Shown: positions 46,207-56,500 of the stretch, in pieces
Position numbering within the stretch: the first letter of the stretch is position 1
Layout: the number at the start of each line of letters is the position of its first letter
Assembly (NCBI RefSeq): GCF_000238775.2
Contig: NZ_AFEJ02000002.1
Location: forward strand, 1,411,501 to 1,475,500
Source: Acaryochloris sp. CCMEE 5410
GTDB taxonomy: Bacteria; Cyanobacteriota; Cyanobacteriia; Thermosynechococcales; Thermosynechococcaceae
DNA: 64,000 nt
Direction of reading: 5' to 3'
Program-made: the position numbers and the translations under genes
Notes under the pieces: model-generated
What the model saw: only the letters and a program-made list of their open reading frames with translations
Told to the model about the DNA's origin: nothing
Databases searched by the model: none

Positions 46207-46911
46207 ATGGCTAAGTCCAGCTTATCTCGGGTGTCGTTGACGGCGTTGGAACAGGATGAGGTTGGGAACAAGGGACAACGCACCCAGCTGGGTGCCCAAA
46301 AGTCATTGTCTTGGTGGTTGGTGGGGTGTATCGCTCTCCCCATCAAATTGCCATTTCCAGTACCTTTTGAATGTAAAACGCCCCGACAAACACCGACTAT
46401 TCGTCGACAGCCCCGACGGCGAAAATCAGTCCCTCGTCCTGCCCCAGAGCCCGTCTTAGAGGCGCCTGAGCCGATTCCTTCTCAGAAAACGAGGCGCGAT
46501 TCAACAGCCGTTACTCAAAGCAATTTATCCCAGCTGATTTATGCAGAAGTGAATGATATTCGCCAGTCCTATGGTCTACAGCCCCTCCAGTGGAATGCAG
46601 AGGTTGCCAACGTGGCTCGCAGCCATAGCCAGAATATGGCTGCCAATAATTTCTTTAGCCATGCTGACCCCCAAGGTAATACGGCATTGGAACGCTTATT
46701 GAATGCCGGTGTTCGGTTCAATCTGGTGGCCGAAAATTTGGCTTTGAATGAAAATGCGCCAGATCCAGTGGCCCAGGCCATTATGGGCTGGTGGGATAGC
46801 CCTGGACATCGACAGAATATGCTACGGGCGGACGTAACAGAAACGGGGGTAGGCGTCATCCGCCAGGGGAAGGAATATTTCTTTACACAGGTCTTTATTC
46901 GCCAACCTTAA
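46207..46911 (+). CDS. CAP (SCP/PR-1) domain protein
   Basis: 234 residues. The CAP domain is in the second half: YAEVNDIRQSYGLQPLQWN, ARSHSQNMAANNFFSHADPQGNTALERL, ENLALNENAPDPVAQAIMGWWDSPGHRQNML, and a closing GVGVIRQGKEYFFTQVF. The His and Glu residues of the CAP cavity are present (H in FFSHAD, E in AENLA, E/H in the final parts). The N-terminal half is a low-complexity Arg/Pro-rich linker with one weakly hydrophobic segment (SWWLVGCIALPIKLPF, about 34-50) that could be a membrane anchor. Bacterial CAP proteins have no agreed function; extracytoplasmic location is usual. Confidence 0.85.
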   Translation: MAKSSLSRVSLTALEQDEVGNKGQRTQLGAQKSLSWWLVGCIALPIKLPFPVPFECKTPRQTPTIRRQPRRRKSVPRPAPEPVLEAPEPIPSQKTRRDSTAVTQSNLSQLIYAEVNDIRQSYGLQPLQWNAEVANVARSHSQNMAANNFFSHADPQGNTALERLLNAGVRFNLVAENLALNENAPDPVAQAIMGWWDSPGHRQNMLRADVTETGVGVIRQGKEYFFTQVFIRQP

Positions 46912-47076
46912 ATGATTAAAAGAGTCTAGATATCAGGCTTTGAGAGGCTTCTATTAAGTAACATTGTTTGAAGTTTCCTCTCATTTTTGTAGAAGTGGCA
47001 AATGCGCTGCTGTAAACTAAAACACGTTATAGGATCCTTGACTATACAGTTGTCTTTGAAAAGCACCCGGCGCTAA

Positions 47077-47355
<279 letters not shown>

Positions 47356-47409
47356 GCGTCTTCGCTTTCATCGTAAATCTTGAGTCAATTTTGCTGTGTT
47401 GCATTTTTT

Positions 47410-47437
47410 AAAAGAGGGAGCCTCGGCTTCCTCTTTT
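47410..47437 (+). terminator. psaC terminator
   Basis: AAAAGAGGGAGCC and GGCTTCCTCTTTT form a 13-bp stem with one G-T wobble and a two-base loop, ending in four T residues. It lies 55 bases after psaC and upstream of the start of the next gene at 47471, which argues against any earlier start for that gene. Confidence 0.8.
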
Positions 47438-47470
47438 CGTGTTTTAGCTATGGATTTGACGGCGGACGAT

Positions 47471-47689
47471 ATGAGCCAATCAAAGACGATTTGGGTAAAT
47501 GAACAGCTCGATCCGGCTGGATTAATGTATGCCTGTATTGCCTGTTGTGATGCCCAACATGCCCAAGACTGTCACACCTCTTTTCAAGACAATTTGACGG
47601 AGCATCAAAAGCAAGCCGGATGGGTGGCCCGGTTGAGAACTGTGGAGTCCTGGGATGATGTGCCTGCCTGCGCCCTGAAACTCAGCTAA
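47471..47689 (+). CDS. small Cys-rich cyanobacterial protein
   Basis: 72 residues from ATG 47471 (MSQSKTIWVNEQLDPAGLMY); the frame is open back to 47396 but that part overlaps the psaC terminator. The central region ACIACCDAQHAQDCHTSF has four cysteines and two histidines in 18 residues, a possible metal or cluster site. The C-terminus reads GWVARLRTVESWDDVPACAL. It is probably a soluble protein, conserved among cyanobacteria by appearance. It lies between psaC and speA, 37 bases before the latter. Confidence 0.65.
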   Translation: MSQSKTIWVNEQLDPAGLMYACIACCDAQHAQDCHTSFQDNLTEHQKQAGWVARLRTVESWDDVPACALKLS

Positions 47690-47726
47690 GATGTCTGAAG
47701 TGTCGGGTCGCGCATAGGCAAATAGC

Positions 47727-49751
47727 ATGGAAAACGGTCGAAACCATGAAGATAAGGCTACCAAAATTTCCCAAACTCTCGCGGCAGAGTTGGAGAATGG
47801 TCATTCAGCACCGATGCGAGAACGGCCGCTGACATCAGACCCAAACCCTGAACAGGCAGATGCGGCATGGTCGATTGAGGAAAGTGAAAAGCTCTACCGT
47901 ATTCGGGGCTGGGGAGAACCCTATTTTTCCGTTAATGCAGCGGGCCATGTAACCGTATCGCCCAAGGCTGATCGAGGGGGCTCTTTAGACCTCTATGAGC
48001 TGGTCCAGTCCCTGCAGCAGCGAGATATCCATGCCCCTTTGCTGATCCGGTTTTCAGACATTTTAGCGGATCGGATTGAGCGGTTAAATGCCTGTTTCGC
48101 CAAAGCGATCGCACGCTACAGCTATCCCGGTCGCTACCGAGGCGTTTTTCCCGTTAAGTGTAATCAGCAACGTCATTTAGTCGAAGACTTGGTCCGTTTT
48201 GGCCAACCTCACCAGTTTGGATTAGAGGCAGGTTCTAAACCGGAATTACTGATTGCCATTGCCTCCCTCAAAACCTCCGGGGCGCTGCTGATCTGCAATG
48301 GCTATAAGGACTTGGAGTATGTCGAAACCGCTATGCTAGCCCAGCGTTTGGGCCATCAGGCGATTATTGTGATTGAACAACTCGAAGAAGTGGAGCTGGT
48401 AATCGAAGCCAGTCGTCGGCTCCAGATTCAGCCGATTTTGGGTGTTCGAGCCAAGCTCAGCGCCAAAGGAATTGGTCGATGGGGGACGAGTGCAGGGGAC
48501 CGCGCTAAATTTGGCCTCAACATTCCAGAAGTAGTGGCCGCCGTTGAGCATCTGCGGGCCGCGAATCTACTGAACTCTTTGCAACTGCTTCATTTTCATA
48601 TCGGCTCTCAAATCTCAGCCATTAGCGTCATCAAAGATGCCCTGCGAGAAGCCAGTCAAATCTATGTAGAGCTGGCCCGGTTAGGGGCCAATATGAAGTT
48701 CTTAGATGTGGGAGGTGGCTTGGGGGTTGATTACGACGGGTCTAAAAGTAACTCGGCAGCGTCCAAAAACTACAATATGCAGAATTACGCTAATGATGTG
48801 GTGGCTGAGGTGAAGGAAGCCTGCGCGGAAGCAGATATCACTGTGCCTACCCTAGTGAGTGAAAGTGGCCGGGCGATTGCCTCTCACCAGTCTGTCCTGA
48901 TTATGAATGTACTGGGCAGTAGCGACACCCTCAACCTCACCCCAGAACCTGCCCAAGCCGACGAACATCTGATTATTCGGAATCTATGGGAAACCTATCA
49001 AACCATCGATGCCGAGAATTATCAGGAAGCCTATCATGATGCGTTGCAGTTCAAGGAAGAAGCCGTTAGTCTGTTTGGGTTTGGCTATCTGAGCCTGGAA
49101 GGGCGGGCCAGGGTCGAGCGACTCTGTGGAGCCTGTTGTCAGAAAATACTTGCGATCGCACGACAAGACGATGATGTGGCTGTCGACTTAGAAGATCTTG
49201 AACGCCGAATGGCGTCGCTTTATTACACGAATCTGTCGGTGTTTCAATCGGCCCCTGATACCTGGGCCATTGATCAGCTGTTCCCGATTATGCCGATTCA
49301 CCGCTTAGAAGAAGAACCCACCCAACGAGGAACACTTGTCGATCTCACCTGCGATAGTGATGGCAAAATTGATCAATTTATCTATTCCCGCGACACTAAA
49401 CCCATTCTGGAGCTACATACCTTAAAGCCCGATGACCCCTATTACTTAGGGATGTTTCTGAATGGTGCCTATCAAGAAGTCATGGGTAATCTGCATAATT
49501 TGTTTGGCGATACCAATGTCGTCCATATTGATTTGACGCCGATGGGGTATCACATTGCCCATGTGGTTAAGGGAGACACAATTACCGAGGTGCTGGAATA
49601 TGTCCAATATGATGCCGACGATCTGATTGAAGAAATTCGCAAACAGTCTGAGGTGGCATTGCAAGAACAGCACATCACATTACCAGAAGCTCAGCTACTC
49701 CTCAAAAATTATGAGCGTAGCCTCAGAAGCTATACCTATCTCAAATCATAA
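47727..49751 (+). CDS. speA: biosynthetic arginine decarboxylase
   Basis: 674 residues, normal for the SpeA (fold III, alanine-racemase-like) enzyme. It makes agmatine from arginine for polyamine synthesis, using PLP and Mg2+. The PLP lysine is K144 in YRGVFPVKCNQQRHL; other landmarks are GLEAGSKPELLIAI, LHFHIGSQI, FLDVGGGLGVDYDGS (phosphate-binding) and the C-terminal GEERGRARVERLCGAC-like LSLEGRARVERLCGACC. The N-terminal extension of 40 residues is variable. It is convergent with the large flavoprotein gene at 49881. Confidence 0.95.
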   Translation: MENGRNHEDKATKISQTLAAELENGHSAPMRERPLTSDPNPEQADAAWSIEESEKLYRIRGWGEPYFSVNAAGHVTVSPKADRGGSLDLYELVQSLQQRDIHAPLLIRFSDILADRIERLNACFAKAIARYSYPGRYRGVFPVKCNQQRHLVEDLVRFGQPHQFGLEAGSKPELLIAIASLKTSGALLICNGYKDLEYVETAMLAQRLGHQAIIVIEQLEEVELVIEASRRLQIQPILGVRAKLSAKGIGRWGTSAGDRAKFGLNIPEVVAAVEHLRAANLLNSLQLLHFHIGSQISAISVIKDALREASQIYVELARLGANMKFLDVGGGLGVDYDGSKSNSAASKNYNMQNYANDVVAEVKEACAEADITVPTLVSESGRAIASHQSVLIMNVLGSSDTLNLTPEPAQADEHLIIRNLWETYQTIDAENYQEAYHDALQFKEEAVSLFGFGYLSLEGRARVERLCGACCQKILAIARQDDDVAVDLEDLERRMASLYYTNLSVFQSAPDTWAIDQLFPIMPIHRLEEEPTQRGTLVDLTCDSDGKIDQFIYSRDTKPILELHTLKPDDPYYLGMFLNGAYQEVMGNLHNLFGDTNVVHIDLTPMGYHIAHVVKGDTITEVLEYVQYDADDLIEEIRKQSEVALQEQHITLPEAQLLLKNYERSLRSYTYLKS

Positions 49752-49880
49752 GGCTGGCAAGTTGATCTGCAAGTGCTCAACATTATCTGATTTGGCGCTT
49801 GCAGACCCAGCTCAATCAGAAACTCTCCTCCATATTTCTATGAAGGAGAGACCATCATTCAAGGGAAAAAATGGATTACA

Positions 49881-52553
49881 TTAATTCAAGACAGCGACTT
49901 CTGGTTGAGTAGCCGTAGTTGGCTTGGCAAGATGTTTCATCATGTATTCAATGGTTTGTGGTGTCACCCAACCATGATTCACTAAAATTTCTCCTAAGCG
50001 TTTGTTAGAGGTTTGCTGCTCTAGTAATGCTTGATCGACTTGCGTTGATGTCGCTAAACCTGCTTCAACTAGATTGGCTCCCAGCTGAGCACAGGTACTT
50101 AACTCAGGATTGTCCACTAGCGTTTTATTGACTTGGTTCAATAAGAACTGAATGGTTCGCTCTTTCACCCAACCCCGTTTTTGGATAACCTCTCCTAAAC
50201 GAGCGGTGGCTTGCAGTTCTTGTTCTGCTAAGGCTACTTCTAGCTGTTCTGAAGTTAGCAGCCCTGCTTCAAGGAGACGGGCTCCGATGCCTTGAGAGTG
50301 AGCCAGCTGCTCTGTCAGGAATTGTGACAGTGGTTGAATATGAACCTCTTCTTTCCATTCACTAGCGATATCTTCAATGACATGATGCTCAGCAATTAAG
50401 GCACCCTGACAGTAACGTCGAATAATAGGGTGAATACCAGAACTCAACTCAGCTCTTGCTAAATCATCTTTGTGGATTCTATCAACTGCAAAGGGATCTG
50501 GGCTAGCATTAATTATGTCTAAGCCAAATTCCAAAGTAATTGTGTAGTAATGATTATTTCTACTCAATGATTTCTCAGTTACGTAATCGACGGGAATATC
50601 CTGATAATAATTTGCAGAGCTACCATCATTAGACACAACAATGACATCACAAAGATAACCAGTTTGCTGCCATAAACCAGAACTTGAATTAACTCGGTTT
50701 AAGATTAAATCAGTGAATTTGCCAGCATCTGTACTAATCAACTGATGAGGAAGGGATTGACTATAATATTTCTTCTCAAGAATATTATGAAGTGCTCGGA
50801 TATTGTAACGAAAACCATGAATGAAGCCAGACTGCTTTTTCTTAAAGTCACGCATGTGCATCAAGACCCCAGCAAAGTATAGATCTGGCACATTAGTTGA
50901 CTCCCACTCACTAGTTTGATTAGGGAACCTTTGATTGATAGTTAATTCTGGTTTGCAAGAATCATCAAAAATTGAATCATCAAATTTAAAGCCTGTACAA
51001 ACAATTACGCGATCATAAACTAAAGTTTCTTTTTCACCATCAGCATGCGAATAATCAAAATGTACAATATATTCTCCCTGGACATACTCAATATTTTCTA
51101 TATCTGCATCAATTAAAACATTCTGTGATTTTAATTGATATGTATCGAGCAAATTATTGTTAACGGCTCTCAGATGACCAACATACTTAGTCTTCCATGC
51201 CATAGAGATGGGATTAGGACTTGCAATGTGAAGCAGTGAAGTAGTGCTAACCAAGTTATCTGCAGTTTCAAAACCAGAATTCCCTTTGCCGATAATCAAG
51301 ACACGCTGATTAGCAAAGTCATCTGCATCAATGGATATATCAGTATAGTTTTCAGCATACTCAATTCCAGGTATATTCGGAACATATGGAATAGCAGTAC
51401 CTGAAGCAATGATTAGCCTTTTTGATTTGTAGCAATTACCGTTCTGATCATAAACTGTAAAGGTTTTATTTTTCGATACTTTACTCACCTTGCAGTTATA
51501 TTCAATGTTAAGATTGAAATATTTAGCAAAATCACCGAGATATTTTACGTAATCAGTTGAACTTGGGAAATAGTCCTTGCTATAAAACTTAAATAACATA
51601 TCCTCGCTATCACTTAGAAGTGAGTTCCAATCCCATCTTAAATTGATTTCAGGATCGGTATAGCCAGTAAATCTTTTATTTATTGATATGAGTTTTTTAT
51701 GTCTAGGATACTTTTGGAAAAAAGTTCCTGGGTTATTCCCAGCCTCTAGTATTTTGTAATCTCTTCCTGCTCTCTCTAAGAAATATCCCATTTGAAGACC
51801 TGCGGGGCCGGCCCCAATGATTAGATACTCATGCTCATTCTCAGAGAAGGATTCAAACATATTTTTATCTATATACGACATTAACTCATGAGTAAAATCG
51901 GTAAATACATCAAAAACTTTATCTACTAAAGCGTAACAGTTAGATAAGTTATAAGAGCTAGGAAGATGTTCAGAGAATAACGCTTCCTTAAGCTCTGAAG
52001 AATCTGTTTCAAGTGAATGGCTTTCCTCAGCTTCTAAATGTGAATCTCCAAAATATAAGTAGGATTGCCCCGTCTGTTCTTGAAGCTCGCTACCTACAGA
52101 TGCAATAAAAGATGATGAAACCTGTGCTGTAGCTTCAATCGCTTCAATAATGATGAGCTTCTCAAGAGAAGTAGTTTGGGCAGAGCACTCTATCAATTTT
52201 CTGCATAAGGCTCTAGTTTGTACTGTTTCTTTTCCCCATACAAAACGTAGCACCTCTGAAAAACGCATAGATTTGTCAAAACCTAACTTCTTGAGATCTC
52301 GAAGAAACCAAACCCAGTGATGATCATCAGCATAGGTATGCTTATTGATCATTAACTGTATCTCGTCATCAGTTGGTTCTTCTCTCAATACACTTTTATT
52401 CAGCTCACCAAAACTCATAACAAAAGGAGCTGCACAAGGTGCAAATGAAAGGCGTGTTCTTGGGTCAACTTCTTTATTTTGAAGAAAATTAAAGAACGGT
52501 AATTTTTCAAATGTTTTCTTCTTCATTTCAATGTAAGCAAGAACATCCTTCAT
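49881..52553 (-). CDS. HDO-like domain fused to FOXRED2-like flavoprotein and two MshEN-like domains
   Basis: 890 residues from ATG 52553 (AGGAG ten bases upstream); an open extension to 52658 is rejected. N-terminal domain (1-235) is all helical with HTYADDHHWVWFL (H78-H79), IIIEAIEA (E137, E140) and the spaced H172-x3-E176-x2-H179, the ligand pattern of heme-oxygenase-like diiron enzymes (CADD, SznF, UndA). The middle (240-600) is an FAD/NAD(P)-binding monooxygenase core: GAGPAG at 247-252, FFQKYPRHKKLISINKRFTG, GKGNSGFETADN at 422-433 and VNNNLLDTYQLKS, as in FOXRED2. The C-terminus has two pairs of 24-residue RLGEILxxxGWVxxxT repeats (756-805, 823-874), like c-di-GMP-binding MshEN domains, but motifs one and three lack the first Arg. 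Substrate unknown. The gene is AT-rich relative to neighbours. Confidence 0.78.
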   Translation of the reverse strand: MKDVLAYIEMKKKTFEKLPFFNFLQNKEVDPRTRLSFAPCAAPFVMSFGELNKSVLREEPTDDEIQLMINKHTYADDHHWVWFLRDLKKLGFDKSMRFSEVLRFVWGKETVQTRALCRKLIECSAQTTSLEKLIIIEAIEATAQVSSSFIASVGSELQEQTGQSYLYFGDSHLEAEESHSLETDSSELKEALFSEHLPSSYNLSNCYALVDKVFDVFTDFTHELMSYIDKNMFESFSENEHEYLIIGAGPAGLQMGYFLERAGRDYKILEAGNNPGTFFQKYPRHKKLISINKRFTGYTDPEINLRWDWNSLLSDSEDMLFKFYSKDYFPSSTDYVKYLGDFAKYFNLNIEYNCKVSKVSKNKTFTVYDQNGNCYKSKRLIIASGTAIPYVPNIPGIEYAENYTDISIDADDFANQRVLIIGKGNSGFETADNLVSTTSLLHIASPNPISMAWKTKYVGHLRAVNNNLLDTYQLKSQNVLIDADIENIEYVQGEYIVHFDYSHADGEKETLVYDRVIVCTGFKFDDSIFDDSCKPELTINQRFPNQTSEWESTNVPDLYFAGVLMHMRDFKKKQSGFIHGFRYNIRALHNILEKKYYSQSLPHQLISTDAGKFTDLILNRVNSSSGLWQQTGYLCDVIVVSNDGSSANYYQDIPVDYVTEKSLSRNNHYYTITLEFGLDIINASPDPFAVDRIHKDDLARAELSSGIHPIIRRYCQGALIAEHHVIEDIASEWKEEVHIQPLSQFLTEQLAHSQGIGARLLEAGLLTSEQLEVALAEQELQATARLGEVIQKRGWVKERTIQFLLNQVNKTLVDNPELSTCAQLGANLVEAGLATSTQVDQALLEQQTSNKRLGEILVNHGWVTPQTIEYMMKHLAKPTTATQPEVAVLN

Positions 52554-53543
52554 AAATGCAGTTCTCCTGATTGAGATTGATAGGTATACAGGTACACGAA
52601 ATACCAGAAGAAATTCTCTGTATTTTCTTCCGTAATAAGATAAAAACTTGATCATCAACCTAAATATCGATGATCAAAAGAACAAATTGATCTTGGCCCA
52701 AGATGAAATAGACTCGAAGATATTGATAGAAGGCTACCAAACATCTACCAGAAAAATTAAGAGAATAAATTCCTACTATTCCTAATAAGAATAGTTAGAA
52801 TTTATTTGATTGCTGATATATAATTCATCCGTAAGATTACTGATTATAGAGATAAGACAAAAAATATGTTCCGAAAATATACGGATAAAAAATAGATAAT
52901 TGTAACAATATATTAAGTATTTTTATACTAAAAAATATTAATATTAAAATGGTAAGTTTATACACAAAAAAATTAAACTACCCATGTTGTATGTATAACT
53001 AGATACACTATGAAATTAGTCTTGGAGTAACTACTACTAGGAGTTTTCTCTCATATACATACTGTGATTTTTTGAGTTGAAAGGAATTATACAATACACA
53101 GAAAAAATACTGATATGTCTAAGAGTAAGTATTAGAATGAAAATTAATTTCAAGTTTTTATAATATATTTAATAAGTAAAATAGTAAAGAAAAAATCATG
53201 GATAGATGATATTTTCATCATTGAAAATATTTTAACTTCAGTAATATTGTTAGTAGTATATAAATCTATAATTTATATACTACTAATATTGCTTCTATTT
53301 AATAAAAGGTAGTTTTTATAAAAAAATAGTAAATCAATAAAAATAGTAATCGTTTCTTGTTTCTTTGAAAAATGAAAATTGATTTATTCCTGTATATAAT
53401 TTATACCTAACTTTGTAGATGGAGATATAACGATAATATTTATTGGTATCATTAGCCTTGAAGGATAGTGTTCAATCTAATAATCTGAATTCCAAACTAG
53501 TACAGATTTTTATTCATCTTTCAGCAAATAATAGGTAATAATC
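52554..53543. other. AT-rich divergent intergenic region
   Basis: About 990 bases between the two large divergent genes, clearly more AT-rich than the flanks, with many A/T runs. It contains a perfect 16-bp palindrome at 53250-53286 and must hold both promoters. No open frame of any protein-like character was found. The base composition continues into both flanking genes, suggesting the whole block was acquired together. Confidence 0.6.
53250..53286. repeat. 16-bp perfect hairpin in the divergent promoter region
   Basis: TTAGTAGTATATAAAT (53250-53265) pairs exactly with 53271-53286 across the loop CTATA. It is about 260 bases before the kinase start and 700 from the flavoprotein start. It could be a cruciform, an operator for a dimeric regulator, or a terminator of an upstream transcript. 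Confidence 0.65.
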
Positions 53544-56500
53544 ATGCTGGAATTCCCTGGATATACTCTTCAAGAAGAAATATATATTGGACCAAAGACA
53601 GTCGTATTTCGTGCCATCAAAGAATCTGATAATGAATTCGTTATTTTAAAGACGGTTCAAGCTGAATACCCTTCAATTACTGAAATCAGCCAATTGAGGT
53701 ATGAGTATCAAATCAGTCACAGCATTGATTATTCAGGGATAGTAAGGACCCATTCGTTAGAAATCTACAAGAATAATATTGGGATAGTTAAAGAAGACTT
53801 TAATGCCATAACACTGAAGGAGTTTTTTCAGGCCAATGCAACATCCATATCTTGTTTTCTTGAAATTGCGATCCAACTGGCCGACATACTAGGACACCTT
53901 CATCAGAAAAATATCATCCACAAAGATGTAAATCCGTCCAACATACTCATTAATACTGAAACAACCCAAGTAAAAATTACTGATTTTAGCATTGCTTCTC
54001 GGCTACAGACAGAGACCTACCAACGCAGTGACTATACACTTTTAGAAGGGACGCCAGCCTATATATCTCCAGAGCAAACGGGACGGATGAATCGTGCACT
54101 GGATTATCGTACTGACTTGTATTCTCTAGGAGTAACTTTTTACGAATTGCTCGTAGGCCATCTTCCTTTTCAGACTTCAGATATATTAGAACTCATTCAC
54201 TATCACATATCTGAATATCCCTTACCTCCTGATAGATCAAGTTCTGGCGTTCCTACTGTCTTGTCTGATATTGTCATGAAATTAATGGCAAAAAATGCTG
54301 AAGAACGCTATCAGAGCGCATTAGGACTGAAAGCTGATCTTGAGTACTGCTTAAGTCAACTAACAAGTAGAGATCATATTCCTCTTTTCACACTGGGCAA
54401 GCTCGATCATAATAGCCAATTTCTCATTCCACAGAAGCTATACGGTCGTGCAACCGAAGTATCCAGATTACTTTCTGCATTTGCAAGAGTAAGTAACGGT
54501 GATACAGAGCTAATGTTGGTTAGTGGTTACTCGGGAATTGGTAAGACCTCTATTGTAAATGAGATACATAAACCAATTCTTCAGAAAAGAGGCTTTTTTG
54601 TTCGAGGTAAATTTGAACAGTTTCAAAGGAATATCCCATATTTTGCTTTTCTTCAAGGATTTCGGGAGTTTACTAAGTATTTGCTTTCAGAGCCACCTGA
54701 AATTATCGATTCTTGGCGAATGAAATTACTTTCTACGCTAGGTAACAATGGTCAAATTATCATCGATCAAATTCCTGAAATAGAGTTAATTATTGGTTCA
54801 CAGCCTGAAGTGCCAGAGTTAGGCACTATTGAGGCTCAAAATCGTTTTAACCAGATATTTCAATCATTCATTCGTGTATTTAGCCAAGCAGAGCATCCGC
54901 TAGTAATATTTTTAGATGACTTACAGTGGGCAGATTTTGCATCTCTAAAATTTATCGAGAGAGTATTATTAAATCCTAATAATCATCATTTGTTATTGAT
55001 TGGAGCTTATAGAGATAATGAGGTAAATGCAATCCATCCGTTAGCTCAACTAATTAGTAGTACGAATAATAAGACTACTAAAGCTACTAATATTTATTTG
55101 AAACCCCTACAATTAAATGCAGTTCATCAGTTGGTTCTTGAGACTTTGCATAGTGATCCTGATGATTCCATATTATTGTCTGAGCTTGTATACAACAAGT
55201 CTGGAGGAAATCCATTTTACCTAAATCAGCTGCTTTTAGCCCTTTATCATGAAAAATGTATTTACTTTAATTATCAAGAAGAGAAATGGGTTTGGAATAT
55301 ACAAAAGATTCAATCGGTGAAAATTTCTGATTTTAGTATTATTGATTTGATTATAAAAAGTATTGAAGAATTACCTGCTGAAACACAGAGGATACTAAGA
55401 TTCGCAGCATGTATTGGAAATAATTTTAACTTAAAGACTCTTTCAATAATTTCTAAGAAATCAATGCATGATACTGCGAGAGAACTGTGGCATGCTCTTC
55501 AGAAAGGTTTGGTCTTGCCATTAGATAAAAACTATAAAATTCCACTTGTCTCTATGAGTAGGAAGAGTGAGATAGAGGATAATATAAACTATCAGTTTTT
55601 ACATGACAGAGTCCAACAATCAGTATATTCACTAATACCAAGTGAAAAGCGTAAACGTTTTCATCTAAATATAGGAGAGATTCTTCTCAATAAACGAGCT
55701 GAGATAGAGAAATATAATGATAATGATATATTTGATATTGTTAATCAGATGAATTTTGGGATTGATCTTTTAATTAGTCAATCTCAAAGAACACAACTAG
55801 CATATCTTAACCAATCTGCTGGTAAAAAAGCAAAACATTCGGCAGCCTATGAAGCAGCTAAGCAATACTATGATATTTGCCTAAAATTACTTCCTGATAC
55901 AAGTTGGCAAGATAATTATGATTATACAATAAATGTCTATCTATCAGCCTTAGAACTGTCATATTTGAACATTGATTTTGAATGTGCTTCATCCCTCTTA
56001 GAAAAGATACTAAGTGTAGCAAATAAACAAGAAGATATTGTTCAAGCTTATGAATTTCAGATTCCATACTATTTCACACAAAATCAGCCTGTTAAAGCTA
56101 TCAGTACTGCTCTAAAAGCACTGAAGATGCTAGGGATATCACTTCCTTATAGGCCCAATGAGATTGACATCCTTATCGGAATTTTGAGGGTTAAAATATT
56201 CCAGAAAAATATAAAAATAAGTGATTTAGCTAATCTTCGAATAATGGATGACTCCAGATATCTATTAGCAATGCGGATACTAATGGCTGTCATACCAGCT
56301 ACATTCGTGGCAAATCCAAAGTTGTTTCCTGTTGCAATTTCTAAAATGGTTGAGCTTTCCCTGAGATATGGAAATTCTCAGTATTCAATCTTCGCATATA
56401 ACAGCTATGGTACTCTTCAATGCGGCCCGTTACAGAACTTTAATGCTGGATATAGCTATAGTATTTTAGCTCTTGACTTACTCAAAAAATATAATGCTGT

